From Pseudomonadota bacterium (lineage in GTDB: Bacteria > Desulfobacterota > Desulfovibrionia > Desulfovibrionales > Desulfovibrionaceae): 64,000 nucleotides of DNA. Position numbers and translations under genes: made by a program. Position 1 is the first letter of the stretch; every line of letters starts with the position of its first letter. Below are positions 45,545-55,519 of this stretch, in pieces. The notes under the pieces were generated by a model, which was given only the letters and a program-made list of their open reading frames with translations, was not told the origin of the DNA and ran no database searches. The DNA lies in NCBI GenBank assembly GCA_023460395.1, contig JAEWQB010000004.1, positions 1 to 64,000 on the forward strand, given 5' to 3'.

Positions 45545-46573
45545 CTATTTCTCCACTTCGCGTTTCAACGCGGCCAGTTCTTTTTCCAGTTGCCCAAGGC
45601 GCTTATACATATCCGGCAGCTTAGGCATAACCGTAAGGGTGCGCAGGTAAGTTCCCCGGTCCACCGCGGGCATGCCGCCCACGGTTTCTCCGCCGGGAAT
45701 ATCCTTGGCCACACCAGTCTTGGGACCAAGCGTTGCGCCGTCACCTATAGACAGATGACCAGCGACGCCAACCTGCCCCGCCATGGTCACCCGGTTTCCC
45801 ACCTTGGTGGAACCGGATATGCCCACCTGCGAGACTATCATGCACTGATCGCCCACCTGCACATTGTGGCCGATTTGCACAAGATTATCAATTTTGGTGG
45901 AATCACCCACCGAGGTCACGCCCAGCACGGCTCTGTCTATGGCACTGTTGGCCCCGATTTCCACATCATCGCCGATACTGACGGTACCGATTTGCGGAAT
46001 TTTCTGAATCCCCATAGGCGTGGGGGCAAAACCAAAGCCGTCCGCGCCGAGCACCGCGCCCGCGTGGACAATGCAGTCATCCCCCAGCACGGTGCCTGCC
46101 ATGAGAACTACGTTGGGGTAAAGAATGCCTCCGGTGCCTACGCGGCAGTCTTCCCCGATATAGCAACCGGGAAATACCACCGTATCATCCCCCACCACAG
46201 CGCGGGGGCCGATGAAGGCAAACGGGTACACGGTGCAGTTTTCACCCAGTTGCGCAGCGGGGTCCACAAAGGCCAGCGGGTGTACGCCCGACTGCGAACC
46301 CTGAGTTTTCGCAAAAAGCGCCACGCACCGTCCGAAGTCCAGATAGGGGCTGGCGCTTATGAGCGCCCGCTCAACCTGACCCGCGAATTCCTCTGAGCAA
46401 ATGACGGCTCCCGCCGCCGTATTCCCCAGTTGCGCCACATACTTGGGATTAGCCAAAAAGCTGATATCAGACGGGCCAGCCGCCTCCAGCGTGTTGACCC
46501 CATCCACGACCATGTCGTCGCCGCGCAGATCCAGCCCCAGTTCTTCCGCGATATCAGAAAGTCTACGCGTCAT
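45545..46573 (-). CDS. lpxD: UDP-3-O-acylglucosamine N-acyltransferase
   Basis: LpxD adds the second (N-linked) hydroxyacyl chain to UDP-3-O-acylglucosamine. The 342-residue protein has the N-terminal UDP-binding domain (DISFLANPKYVAQLGNTAAG), a beta-helix of hexapeptide repeats (about 100-300), the catalytic histidine in LVQIGHNVQVGDQCMI, and a C-terminal helix (MYKRLGQLEKELAALKREV). It starts 4 bases past the skp stop, so coupling is likely. Confidence 0.96.
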   Translation of the reverse strand: MTRRLSDIAEELGLDLRGDDMVVDGVNTLEAAGPSDISFLANPKYVAQLGNTAAGAVICSEEFAGQVERALISASPYLDFGRCVALFAKTQGSQSGVHPLAFVDPAAQLGENCTVYPFAFIGPRAVVGDDTVVFPGCYIGEDCRVGTGGILYPNVVLMAGTVLGDDCIVHAGAVLGADGFGFAPTPMGIQKIPQIGTVSIGDDVEIGANSAIDRAVLGVTSVGDSTKIDNLVQIGHNVQVGDQCMIVSQVGISGSTKVGNRVTMAGQVGVAGHLSIGDGATLGPKTGVAKDIPGGETVGGMPAVDRGTYLRTLTVMPKLPDMYKRLGQLEKELAALKREVEK

Positions 46574-46577
46574 GTGC

Positions 46578-47099
46578 CTACTTCTTGGATTCGCGGTACA
46601 GCCGGTTCACTTCCACCATGACCTCTTTGGTCACATCAAGGCCGGGAACGGCGTACACCATGGAAGGATAGGATTTATCGAAAACGATATCGTACTGATT
46701 TTTCTTGGCAAAAGTGTCCACTGCTTTCAAAATAAGCGCGGAGATGGAACGACGCACGCTTTCATTAGCGGCCTGTACCTTGCGGGACAACGCACGCTGG
46801 CGGTCTTCCACGTCACGGCGCATACGAACCAGCTCAAGCTTGCGGTCTTCACGGGCGGTCTGGGAAAGAGCGGCGGCCTGCACTTCCAGTTCCTGAAGTT
46901 TCTTTTGGTAGTCTGCGGCCAGAGCTTCCAGTTCCTGATTCTCTGGACCGAACTCGGCCTTCATCTTAGCGCCCGCTGCCTGCGCGGCGTCCGATTCCGA
47001 AGCCAACGTCAGCGAATCAATATAGCCGATTTTGCCAGCATGGACGGGAACGACCATAGCCGCCAGAAGAATCAGGGTAAGGAAGAAAGTCTTGCGCAT
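46578..47099 (-). CDS. skp: Periplasmic outer-membrane-protein chaperone Skp/OmpH
   Basis: Skp holds unfolded outer-membrane proteins on their way to the Bam complex. The 173-residue protein has a signal peptide (about 1-21, ending VPVHA), then KIGYIDSLTLA and a long coiled-coil arm (about 45-130, heptad-rich, EVQAAALSQTAREDRKLELV) with a C-terminal beta segment ending in YRESKK. AAGGAG precedes ATG 47099. Its place just upstream of lpxD and downstream of bamA and the amidase is the usual envelope block. Confidence 0.93.
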   Translation of the reverse strand: MRKTFFLTLILLAAMVVPVHAGKIGYIDSLTLASESDAAQAAGAKMKAEFGPENQELEALAADYQKKLQELEVQAAALSQTAREDRKLELVRMRRDVEDRQRALSRKVQAANESVRRSISALILKAVDTFAKKNQYDIVFDKSYPSMVYAVPGLDVTKEVMVEVNRLYRESKK

Positions 47100-47231
47100 C
47101 GAATATGACTCCTTGTGTTCGTCTCGGTAAGCGCGGCGAACCGCCGCGGTGCCATCAGGGTGTGTCCGGCGCGCCTGCGCCGGGACATGCAGCAGAGAGA
47201 TAGCCCTCAATTCGGTTAGCCGTCAAGAAAG

Positions 47232-49136
47232 TTACATAGCGGCGTATTTAGCCAGTTCCTGCGTGTAGGTTTCTATGCCTTTGACCACGCCGTCAGCTAC
47301 CCGTTGCAGATACTTCTCCGACTTGATGCGACGCGCTTCAGTCGTGTTGGTGCAATACCCCAATTCTACAAGCACCGCGGGCATTTTTGCCCCCATGAGC
47401 ACATAGAAAGGAGCACTGCGCACACCGTTATCCCGCACTTGGTAGCCGGCGTTTCTGGTGAGCGAAACCATATTTTTCTGCACCAGTTCGGCAAGGCTCT
47501 TGGATTCCTTCATTTTGGAATTCAGCATCAAATCTGTCAGGATGAATTGCAGGTCGCTGATACGTTTTTCACTCACGGCGTTTTCCCGCGCGGCCACCCG
47601 CACGGCGCTTTTGGAATTGGCGAGGTCCAGATAATAGGTTTCCACCCCGGAAACACCCGCGCTGCGGTGAGCGTTGATGTGGATGGAAACAAACATGTCC
47701 GCCTTACGCACATTCGCCATGGCGGTGCGTTCTTCCAATGGAATAAACGTATCGTCAGTTCTTGTATAGAGAACGGTATATCCTTTTTTCTGCAACCGCT
47801 CCCCAACCATCTTAGCTACCCGCAATACATAATTTTTTTCAAGAATTCCGTTGGCAGAAGCTCCCGGATCTTTTCCGCCATGTCCCGCGTCAATCATAAT
47901 CGTCTTCACGGTAAGACCCAGTTGCTTCATCAAATCGCCCAACTGCTGCCGGCTGCTCGGCGAGGCCTTGTACTTAGCCGCCAGTTTTGCCTTTTCCGCC
48001 TCGCTCAACGGCTTTTCCTGCCGTGTCTGCGCAGAACCTGTGGCGGTTACCCCGGAGGGACCGGCGGAACCGTCCTTAGGTGACGTGACATCAATAACCA
48101 CGCGATAGGGGTTATCCAGCGAAAACACGTTGTATTTCTGCACGGAAAGGAAGTCCAGCACCACCCGGCTAACGCCGGATTCCGGCGATCCCGCGCGCAC
48201 CCTGCGCAAAATGCCATCCGCCACGGAAATTTCCTGTGAAAGACCGGAGGCCAGACTGGTCGATTTCAAATCCACATACAGGCGCGGCGGCAATCCTTTG
48301 CTCTTGTCTTCCGGCAATATCTGGTACTGAAACGGCACTTCTCGATCCACGTCCAGCACAATACGCGTGTATTCGTTGCTGCTCTGGAAACGGATGTCGC
48401 GCAGCAACGCGTTTCCCCCCGGAGCAGAACCGGATACCATGGTGGATGCGGAGGTTTTAGGGGCAACGGCCTTGGGGGACGGCGCGGCGGAAGGCGGTGG
48501 AGACACCTGCTTTCTGCCAGCGGCACCGGAATCCTCCTGCTGCGGAGAGGCACCCGACTTGAGCACCCGGTGCAATTCCTTCGCCTTCCAGTACATATCC
48601 CCTTTGGTATATTTTGTGAGAATGGTGTTTACGTCGTCAATTGCGGCTGCGGAGTCGTTCAACCGCTCGTGCAGCACAACCGCTCGGCGGTACAGGGCGT
48701 CGTCCGCCCATGAATGCCGGGAAAAACGGGTGGCGACACGCTTGTAGTAGTCCGCTGCGGTGCGGAAGTCGGACGGCAGGAAGGAACGTCTTCCCAACTC
48801 CTCGTTCACCCGCGCGGCGTAAAAAAGCGCTTTGACCGCCACGGGACCATCAGGGTCTGCCTTATAGGTATCCATGAAGGCTTCTTCCAACTGCTTCCAG
48901 TGGGAACGATACTGCCCGCGTTTGGCATCGCGCGAAAGAGACTCAAATGCCTGATACGCTTTACGGTATTCAGAAGAGGGAGACGCGGATGCCGTGGACG
49001 GCACCAGCATGAGAACCGCCGCCATAAGGCACAGCGCACATCCCGCAGCCCAAAGGCGCGCATACCGCACGGACGCAACCGCACGACCACAGGCCCCCGG
49101 CATGTCCAGAAAAAAGGGAAACAATGCTCGTGTCAT
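47232..49136 (-). CDS. amiC: N-acetylmuramoyl-L-alanine amidase (AmiC type) with AMIN domain
   Basis: The enzyme cleaves the amide between MurNAc and the peptide to split septal peptidoglycan. The 634-residue protein has an N-terminal membrane/signal segment (about 30-53, LWAAGCALCLMAAVLMLVP), a tetratricopeptide-like helical region (about 60-190), a Pro/Ser/Ala linker, an AMIN domain (about 245-350) and the Amidase_3 domain with zinc ligands in IDAGHGGKDPGA, FVSIHINAH and the catalytic glutamate in AVLVELGYCTN. The TPR-like N-terminal region is longer than in E. coli AmiC (417 residues). ATG 49136 is the best supported start. It follows bamA after a terminator, so it may have its own promoter. 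Confidence 0.92.
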   Translation of the reverse strand: MTRALFPFFLDMPGACGRAVASVRYARLWAAGCALCLMAAVLMLVPSTASASPSSEYRKAYQAFESLSRDAKRGQYRSHWKQLEEAFMDTYKADPDGPVAVKALFYAARVNEELGRRSFLPSDFRTAADYYKRVATRFSRHSWADDALYRRAVVLHERLNDSAAAIDDVNTILTKYTKGDMYWKAKELHRVLKSGASPQQEDSGAAGRKQVSPPPSAAPSPKAVAPKTSASTMVSGSAPGGNALLRDIRFQSSNEYTRIVLDVDREVPFQYQILPEDKSKGLPPRLYVDLKSTSLASGLSQEISVADGILRRVRAGSPESGVSRVVLDFLSVQKYNVFSLDNPYRVVIDVTSPKDGSAGPSGVTATGSAQTRQEKPLSEAEKAKLAAKYKASPSSRQQLGDLMKQLGLTVKTIMIDAGHGGKDPGASANGILEKNYVLRVAKMVGERLQKKGYTVLYTRTDDTFIPLEERTAMANVRKADMFVSIHINAHRSAGVSGVETYYLDLANSKSAVRVAARENAVSEKRISDLQFILTDLMLNSKMKESKSLAELVQKNMVSLTRNAGYQVRDNGVRSAPFYVLMGAKMPAVLVELGYCTNTTEARRIKSEKYLQRVADGVVKGIETYTQELAKYAAM

Positions 49137-49278
49137 ACTGAAAACGTCCCTCTCAGGGGCGCGGGGGTAGGCGATACATGAAAAAAACATATTGTTTCTA
49201 ACCTACTGAAACAGGACCGGAGTTGCAACCCCCTCACGAAATGAAGGAGGATTGCTCCGCGCTTCTCTCCCCGCTCTT

Positions 49279-49309
49279 GAAAAAAACGAAACGCGGCAGA
49301 GCCGCGCTT
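49279..49309 (-). terminator. Rho-independent terminator of bamA
   Basis: CGCGGC (49292-49297) pairs with GCCGCG (49301-49306) around an AGA loop, with extra A-T pairs outside one mismatch. The A-run near 49279-49286 gives a T-tract on the minus strand. It lies about 40 bases after the bamA stop. Confidence 0.75.
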
Positions 49310-49348
49310 CGTACTATGGATACTCTTACCATGGACAGCCGAAATCTT

Positions 49349-52024
49349 CTAGAAACTCTGCCCCATGGAAAATTCAAACCGCGGATCAGGGCGGGAGCCA
49401 TCCACATCGGTCAACGGAACACCGTAGGCAAACCGCAGATCTCCCATGGGTGATTTCCAGCGCCATTCAAGCCCCGCGCTGGTGAGCAAACCGTTTTGCC
49501 CACTCGAATCGCGTGAATTGTCACGGTTTATCCCCGTGTCGATGAAGGGCACAAGAGCCATGCCCATTTCGTTATTGAAATACCACTGGTATTCCAGGTT
49601 GGCAAAAGCCATGCGCGTACCGCCGATTTTTTCATCGTCATAGTCACGAATGGCAAAGTCCTCGCGTTCATACCCGCGCACGGTGGTTATACCGCCGATC
49701 CAGAACCGTTCCACCAGTGGCACTTCGTCGCCGGAACCGTTTTCCAGCAAGGTTGCGCCGCGCACACGCCCCATGAGCACGTTATTCTTATTCAACGCGT
49801 AGTAGCCGCGCATTTCAGCCATGAATTTGACGAACTCGTCGTCGCCTTGCAGCATGCCCCCACCATATTCACCCCACAGGCGAATATACGTTCCCGCAGT
49901 GGGCCGCTGCCGGTCATCAATGGTCGACCGGGCAATAGACGTGGAAACCACGCTGGCAAGGTGCCTACCTTCCTGCTTACGAATCAGGCTGGACGCGCTG
50001 TCTTCCACATCGAAAATCCGGTAAGAATCCAGCCGGTATCCGCCATAAATAGTAGTGCGCTCCGAGATGGGCCGACCTATGGTGACAGACGTTCCCAACG
50101 TATCCACGCTGTAGTCGTCATATTCATAATCGCTCAAATACGAGTTAAGGGAGAGGGAATAAATGCTGTCAAACAAACGAGGGTTCTGGAAGACGAAATC
50201 ATACCGGTTATAGTCGCTGGCAAAGGTGCCTCCCAAAGAGGCCATGTAGCCCTTACCCCACAGGTTGGACTCGCGGATAGAGCCGGAAACGCCCATCCCG
50301 CCCCACGTATTCCAGCCCACGCCCGCCATCAGCGAGCCGGTGTTCTGCTCCTTCACCTTGACCTTCAGGTCCACTTCGTTGGCGGTATCCGTGGGCACCA
50401 TCTCCACTTCGGAAGACGAAAAGAATCCAAGGGAGTTCAGAGCCGCGTTGCTCTTACGCAACTTCTCGCCGTCAAACTGCTCACCATCCGTGAGCTTAAT
50501 CTCGCGACGGATGACGTTATCGCGAGTATGGGAGTTGCCTTCTATGGTCACGTTCCGCACGTACACTTTGTTACGCTTGGCAACGGAGTAGACCAAATCG
50601 ATCACGTCATCCCCTGCCTTGTTGGTTTCAAAATCCACTTCGGCGAAGGCATACCCATGCTTGGCATAAAACTCAGTCAGGCTATTGGTATCGTCTTTGA
50701 TAATCGAATAGTTGAGGAACTTCTCATCCTTTTTCCATTCGTCAAGCGAGATAAGGTCACGCAACCGTTCATCCGGTTCGATAAGGTCACCCCTAAAGGT
50801 GATGTTGCCAACTTTGTACCGCGTACCTTCTTTAACGCGGAAGGTGATAATAATGCCATCTTCCTCGTAATCCACCTGCGGGTTCGCCACGCGAACATCC
50901 ATAAATCCGCGGTTCAGGTAATACGCGCCAATGGCGGCGGCATCGCGTTCCAGATAGTCTTCGCGCAATACCCCGGAGCCAGTGTACCACGAGAGCATGT
51001 TCCGGGGAGAAAGCGCCAACTCGTCTTTCACATCGTCGGGATCAAGGCTTTCCACTCCAAGCAGGCGCACCTCGCGGATATACAGCTTGTTGCCCTCCGT
51101 AATGGTGAGCACCAGTGTGGAGGAATGCCCTTCATGCTCTTCCACTCTGTGTTCGACCTGCGCCAGATAGTAGCCGTCCTTGCGGTACAGCTCCTTCACC
51201 TTTTCCAAGTCCTGCGACAGCAATTTTTCGTTCATGACGGCGCCCGTTTTGATGCTCATGGCGGCGAGGATGTCATCCTCGTCCACAGCGTCGGAGCCTT
51301 CCACCACAATCTTTTCCACGCGCGGTTTTTCCGTCACGGTGAAGACCAGTTCCATGCCGTCTCGCCCCTGCTCCACAGAAGCGACCACATCGCTAAAATA
51401 TCCCAGCTCGTAAATGCGTTTGATTTCCTCGTTTACCGACTTGCCGTCCAGCAGATCACCCTTGCGCAGGCGTAACCGCATGAGCACCACGTCGGGGTCC
51501 AGCACCTTGGTGCCGCGCACGGAAACTTTGGAGAGAGTATTCTTGCTCAACATCTCGTTGGACGCGGCGTCCGCCAGTTCGTTAACAGCGGGCAGGATAT
51601 TGATAAGTCCCTGTTTGGCAATATACACAGGCTTTGCAGGCTGTAGGCCATAGGCTTCCACAATACGCGCATCAATGGAAATATTGTTCCCCACCTGATT
51701 GAAGCTGCCATATATCGCGTAACTGGCACCTGCCAGCACGGAAAGGTCGCGCACGGTGGCGATGGAAAGTTCCGTCACGCCCTGCTGCTGAATAAGCTCC
51801 ATCACCTGCGCTCTGGGCACCACAGCGAAGCCTTTGGAGGCGAGTCGCTCGGTCAGCAGATCGGGCAGGCTTTCGTGCAGATACGCAAGGTCTTCTCCCG
51901 CGTTCACCTCAAAAGGAAGAACGATTATGCGCATGTCCTGCGGCATGGCGGCATACCCCGAAACGGGCAACAGCAGGCACGCAAAAAGTCCCAACGCAAG
52001 ATATATTCTAATCAGTATGGACAT
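49349..52024 (-). CDS. bamA: Outer-membrane assembly factor BamA with extra N-terminal domain
   Basis: BamA inserts beta-barrel proteins into the outer membrane. The 891-residue protein has a signal peptide (1-25), then an extra domain of about 120 residues (IIVLPFEVNAGEDLAYLHES, GASYAIYGSFNQVGNNISI) that resembles TolB-N/CsgG-like folds, POTRA repeats (about 160-560; e.g. VEKIVVEGSDAVDEDDIL, VRNVTIEGNSHTRDNVI) and a 16-strand barrel ending in Phe (FSMGQSF), the standard C-terminal signal. FWIGGITTVRGYERED holds the VRGF-like loop-6 motif. It is longer than E. coli BamA (810) because of the extra domain. The start at 52024 overlaps the lolD 3' end by 17 bases. GGAG precedes it. Confidence 0.95.
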   Translation of the reverse strand: MSILIRIYLALGLFACLLLPVSGYAAMPQDMRIIVLPFEVNAGEDLAYLHESLPDLLTERLASKGFAVVPRAQVMELIQQQGVTELSIATVRDLSVLAGASYAIYGSFNQVGNNISIDARIVEAYGLQPAKPVYIAKQGLINILPAVNELADAASNEMLSKNTLSKVSVRGTKVLDPDVVLMRLRLRKGDLLDGKSVNEEIKRIYELGYFSDVVASVEQGRDGMELVFTVTEKPRVEKIVVEGSDAVDEDDILAAMSIKTGAVMNEKLLSQDLEKVKELYRKDGYYLAQVEHRVEEHEGHSSTLVLTITEGNKLYIREVRLLGVESLDPDDVKDELALSPRNMLSWYTGSGVLREDYLERDAAAIGAYYLNRGFMDVRVANPQVDYEEDGIIITFRVKEGTRYKVGNITFRGDLIEPDERLRDLISLDEWKKDEKFLNYSIIKDDTNSLTEFYAKHGYAFAEVDFETNKAGDDVIDLVYSVAKRNKVYVRNVTIEGNSHTRDNVIRREIKLTDGEQFDGEKLRKSNAALNSLGFFSSSEVEMVPTDTANEVDLKVKVKEQNTGSLMAGVGWNTWGGMGVSGSIRESNLWGKGYMASLGGTFASDYNRYDFVFQNPRLFDSIYSLSLNSYLSDYEYDDYSVDTLGTSVTIGRPISERTTIYGGYRLDSYRIFDVEDSASSLIRKQEGRHLASVVSTSIARSTIDDRQRPTAGTYIRLWGEYGGGMLQGDDEFVKFMAEMRGYYALNKNNVLMGRVRGATLLENGSGDEVPLVERFWIGGITTVRGYEREDFAIRDYDDEKIGGTRMAFANLEYQWYFNNEMGMALVPFIDTGINRDNSRDSSGQNGLLTSAGLEWRWKSPMGDLRFAYGVPLTDVDGSRPDPRFEFSMGQSF

Positions 52025-52700
52025 AGAGTTCTCCAGATCGCAATTCGAGACGGCGTTGCATGAGATTCGCGAGGTCCGCATTGTGGGTTACTACCACCAG
52101 CGTCATACCCAGTTGCTCATTCAGAGCGAGGAGTTGACGGGCCACGGAACTGCCGGTCCGTTCATCCAGATTGCCGGTAGGCTCGTCAGCCAGTAAAACA
52201 GAAGGGCGCATGAGAATCGCGCGGGCAATGGCGGCCCGCTGGCGTTCCCCGCCAGACAGAGTGGTCACCCGATGTTCCATGCGCGTTTCCAGCCCTACCA
52301 GAGCCAGAGTCTCGCGGGCAAGGGCGAGTGCCTTACGACGCGGCATGCCACTGATAATGGCCTGCATAGCCACGTTTTCCACCGTAGTGAATTCCGGCAA
52401 TAAATGGTGGAACTGAAAGACGAAACCAATTTCCCTGTTGCGTAACAGCGCCTTGCGCTCCGCCGGCAGAGAGGCCAGATCCGCATCACGAAACCGGATT
52501 TCACCCCACGAAGGAGTATCAAGCGTTCCCAGCAGATGCAAGAGCGTACTTTTCCCTGAGCCGGAAGCGCCCACCACAGCAATGGATTCCCCCTGCTGGA
52601 TGGTCAGGTCCAGATTCTGGATTACTGTTACTTTTTCCGCAGGGCCTTCATACTCGCGGCCCACGCCTGTCAGCGTAAAAAGGGGGGCTTCGCCGCTCAT
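52008..52700 (-). CDS. lolD: Lipoprotein-releasing ABC transporter ATPase LolD
   Basis: LolD powers extraction of outer-membrane lipoproteins from the inner membrane together with LolC/E. The 230-residue ATPase has Walker A GASGSGKSTL, Q-loop FVFQFHHLLPEFTTVENVAM (the LolD family run), signature LSGGERQRAAIARA and Walker B VLLADEPTGNLDE. ATG 52700 has GAGG upstream and overlaps the lolC stop by 4 bases (ATGA), and its 3' end overlaps bamA, so the genes are tightly coupled. Confidence 0.96.
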   Translation of the reverse strand: MSGEAPLFTLTGVGREYEGPAEKVTVIQNLDLTIQQGESIAVVGASGSGKSTLLHLLGTLDTPSWGEIRFRDADLASLPAERKALLRNREIGFVFQFHHLLPEFTTVENVAMQAIISGMPRRKALALARETLALVGLETRMEHRVTTLSGGERQRAAIARAILMRPSVLLADEPTGNLDERTGSSVARQLLALNEQLGMTLVVVTHNADLANLMQRRLELRSGELYVHTD

Positions 52701-53923
52701 TCGTACCTCAAAGCCTCGGCGGGCCGCAAAGCAGCAGCCTGCCGCGCCGGATAGATGGTGGCGACAAAACAAAGAAGCATGGCGCTCACGCCGATAACCG
52801 CGAGGTCCGTCCATTCAATAAGAACAGGCAGCGTATCCAGAGAATAGACACCCTTGGGGAGCGAAATGAATTGATAACGCTTGAGCAGCCATGCCACCCC
52901 CAGCCCCAGCGCGAAGCCCAGCACAGTGCCCAACGCGCCAATGATGGTGCCTTGCAGCATAAAGATACGGCGCACCTGACGTTGCGTTGCCCCCATAGAC
53001 ATGAGAATGGCGATATCGCGAGTCTTTTCCATTACCAGCATAACCAGCGTGGTCACGATGGAAAAAGACCCGACAAGCACGATGAGCGTGAGGATAATGC
53101 CCATAGCCGTCTTTTCCAGCTTCAGTGCGGCAAAGAGGTTGGCATTCATCTCCATCCAATTCCGGGAATAAAACGGATAGCCCCCCAGCGCGGCGGTCAC
53201 GGACTCTGCCACCGCATCAGCCCGGTACACATCGCGCACCGTCACTTCAATACCGGTAACAAGGTCTTCCTCCCAGCCAAGCAGCTCCCGCGCTGTTTCC
53301 AGCGAAACAAACCCCAGAGACGAATCGTATTCCCACATGCCAGTCTTGAACAGGCCCACCACTTTGCAGGCGCGCACTTTGGGCGTAAAGCCCGCCGCAG
53401 AGCGATTCCCCGCCGGGGAAAGCAGATTCACTCTGCCGCCCACGCCCACGGCAAGCCGCTTGGCAAGCTCCTGCCCGATGATTACGCCGGGCATGCCCTC
53501 GCGGGTTAAGTCCGCAAAGCCGCCAGCGCTCATATGTTCGCTAATGGAAAGCACCTGACCGGCGGTAGCCGGGTCCACCCCCCGCAGAATAAGCCCTTTC
53601 ACTCCGCTCGGCGTGGAAACCATGACCTCGGAATAAACAAATGGCGTAGCCCCCACAACACCGGGCACTGTTTTTGCCACGGTCAGCGCCTCCGCATAAT
53701 CACGCATGCCACCGCTGGTGCTCATAGTGATAACGTGCGCATTCACGCCCAAGATTTTGTCGCGCAAATCCTTAGTGAATCCGTTCATCACACCCAGCAC
53801 CACGATGAGCGAAGCGACACCCAACGCCACCCCCAGCACGGATGTGACGGAGATGACGGAAATGAACGTCTGCTTGCTGCGTGCCGTCAGGTAACGCAGG
53901 GCGATGAAAGATTCAAAACGCAT
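52697..53923 (-). CDS. lolC: Lipoprotein-releasing ABC transporter permease LolC/LolE
   Basis: A 408-residue permease of the MacB/LolCE family. It has an N-terminal helix (about 22-46, FISVISVTSVLGVALGVASL), a large periplasmic domain (about 50-265) and three C-terminal helices (about 275-400, with FSIVTTLVMLVMEKTRDIAILMSMGA). A single gene serves where E. coli has lolC and lolE, so the product may form a homodimer (LolF-like). It lies 12 bases after lysS and overlaps lolD by 4 bases. Confidence 0.95.
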   Translation of the reverse strand: MRFESFIALRYLTARSKQTFISVISVTSVLGVALGVASLIVVLGVMNGFTKDLRDKILGVNAHVITMSTSGGMRDYAEALTVAKTVPGVVGATPFVYSEVMVSTPSGVKGLILRGVDPATAGQVLSISEHMSAGGFADLTREGMPGVIIGQELAKRLAVGVGGRVNLLSPAGNRSAAGFTPKVRACKVVGLFKTGMWEYDSSLGFVSLETARELLGWEEDLVTGIEVTVRDVYRADAVAESVTAALGGYPFYSRNWMEMNANLFAALKLEKTAMGIILTLIVLVGSFSIVTTLVMLVMEKTRDIAILMSMGATQRQVRRIFMLQGTIIGALGTVLGFALGLGVAWLLKRYQFISLPKGVYSLDTLPVLIEWTDLAVIGVSAMLLCFVATIYPARQAAALRPAEALRYE

Positions 53924-53935
53924 GCGGGGCAGGAC

Positions 53936-55519
53936 CTAACTCTCCGGTTTAAGTAACGGGAAGAGAATAACTTCGCGGATGGACGCCGAATCCGTCAGCA
54001 GCATAACCAGCCTGTCTATGCCCACGCCCTGTCCGGCCGCCGGGGGCATGCCGAACTCTAGCGCACGCAGGTAGTCTTCGTCCATGAAATGCGCTTCATC
54101 ATCGCCCGCTTCTTTTTCCGCCACCTGATCATAAAACCGCAGGCGCTGGTCTACCGGGTCATTCAATTCAGAGAACGCGTTGGCCAACTCACGCCCGGTC
54201 ATGAACAGCTCAAACCTATCGGTAATATTAGGATTTTTCTCGTTCTTTCGCGACAGCGGGGAAATGTCCGTAGGATAATGATAGATGAAGTGCGGCTGGA
54301 CGAGCCTCGGTTCCACATCCAAATCAAATAATTTGGCCTGAAGCTTGGCTAATTTTTCGCCAGCAATAACCTTTTCACCGCGCTCACGGATGTATGCCGC
54401 CAGACGGTCGTAATTTTCGTACAATTCCGCAGTGTGCCCGCCCACTTTCTCCAAGGACTCAATAAAGCCCATGCGCGTCCACTTGCCGGGGGTAAGGTCG
54501 ATTTCTTCCCCCTGATACGTGACCACGGTGGAGCCGCACACAGCCTGCGCGATATGAGCGAATAGCTGTTCCGTAAGGTCCATAAGGTCTTCAAACGTAG
54601 CATAGGCCCAATAAAATTCACACATGGTGAATTCCGGGTTGTGCTGCGTGGAAGTGCCTTCGTTACGGAAATTGCGGTTAATTTCAAAAACCTTTTCAAA
54701 CCCGCCCACCAGCAACCGTTTTAGATACAATTCCGGTGCTATGCGCATGTAGAGCTGAATATCCAGCGCGTTATGGTGCGTCACAAAGGGGCGTGCCGTT
54801 GCACCGCCGGGAATAGGCTGCATCATGGGGGTTTCTACTTCCATGAACCCATGCTGCTCCATAAATTGACGGAATTCGCGCACAATTTGCGTACGTTTTC
54901 GAAAAATTTCGCGTGTCCGCGAGGTGACAATAAGGTCCACATAGCGCTGCCGATAGCGTGTTTCCACATCTTTCAGGCCATGATACTTTTCCGGCAGGGG
55001 GCGAATGGATTTGGTGAGCAGCGTCACCAGAGTACAGGACAGCGTCAATTCGCCGGTCTTCGTGCGGAAAAGCGTTCCGCGAACCCCCACAATATCGCCG
55101 ATATCAAGCTTACGAAAAGCGGCATAGGCCTCGTCGCCTAAAATTTCACGGGCGGCGTAGCATTGCATGCGTCCACTGCGGTCTAGCAGATGAAAAAATG
55201 TCACCTTGCCGAAAGAACGGCTGCCCACAATGCGCCCGGCGCAGGTAAATTCCCGCTCCACGCCTTCCAACTCTTCGGCTTCCAGCCCTTCAAATTCGGC
55301 CCGGATGGCAGAAAAATCGTCTTCTTTCCGAAATCCGTTGGGATAGAGCAAATGTCCCGCATCCAGCAGATCGCAGGATTTTGCCACCCTGCTTTTCACC
55401 ACCTCGTTCAGTTCGTCGCGGCTGGCAAAACTTTCCAGCATGGGCATAAAATAGTCTACATGGCTGGATTTTGTAGGCAGTTTGATCTTGGGCCGCTTTG
55501 ACTTTTCCTGATCGCTCAA
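53936..55519 (-). CDS. lysS: Lysyl-tRNA synthetase, class II
   Basis: The enzyme charges tRNA-Lys. The protein of about 527 residues has an N-terminal extension of about 40 residues, an OB-fold anticodon domain (AGRIVGSRSFGKVTFFHLLDR) and class II motifs: VETPMMQPIPGGATARPF, motif 2 FRNEGTSTQHNPEFTMCEFY and motif 3 GVGIDRLVMLLTD. The start is uncertain: a GTG at 55528 has no spacing from the GGAG, whereas a TTG at 55519 has GGAG eight bases upstream and is used here. It is the first gene of the lysS-lolC-lolD-bamA operon. Confidence 0.94.
   Translation of the reverse strand: MSDQEKSKRPKIKLPTKSSHVDYFMPMLESFASRDELNEVVKSRVAKSCDLLDAGHLLYPNGFRKEDDFSAIRAEFEGLEAEELEGVEREFTCAGRIVGSRSFGKVTFFHLLDRSGRMQCYAAREILGDEAYAAFRKLDIGDIVGVRGTLFRTKTGELTLSCTLVTLLTKSIRPLPEKYHGLKDVETRYRQRYVDLIVTSRTREIFRKRTQIVREFRQFMEQHGFMEVETPMMQPIPGGATARPFVTHHNALDIQLYMRIAPELYLKRLLVGGFEKVFEINRNFRNEGTSTQHNPEFTMCEFYWAYATFEDLMDLTEQLFAHIAQAVCGSTVVTYQGEEIDLTPGKWTRMGFIESLEKVGGHTAELYENYDRLAAYIRERGEKVIAGEKLAKLQAKLFDLDVEPRLVQPHFIYHYPTDISPLSRKNEKNPNITDRFELFMTGRELANAFSELNDPVDQRLRFYDQVAEKEAGDDEAHFMDEDYLRALEFGMPPAAGQGVGIDRLVMLLTDSASIREVILFPLLKPES

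Noticed and set aside
49847..51475. A 542-codon plus-strand frame antisense to bamA
   Set aside because: BamA is unmistakable on the minus strand; the long frame reflects GC-rich codon bias.
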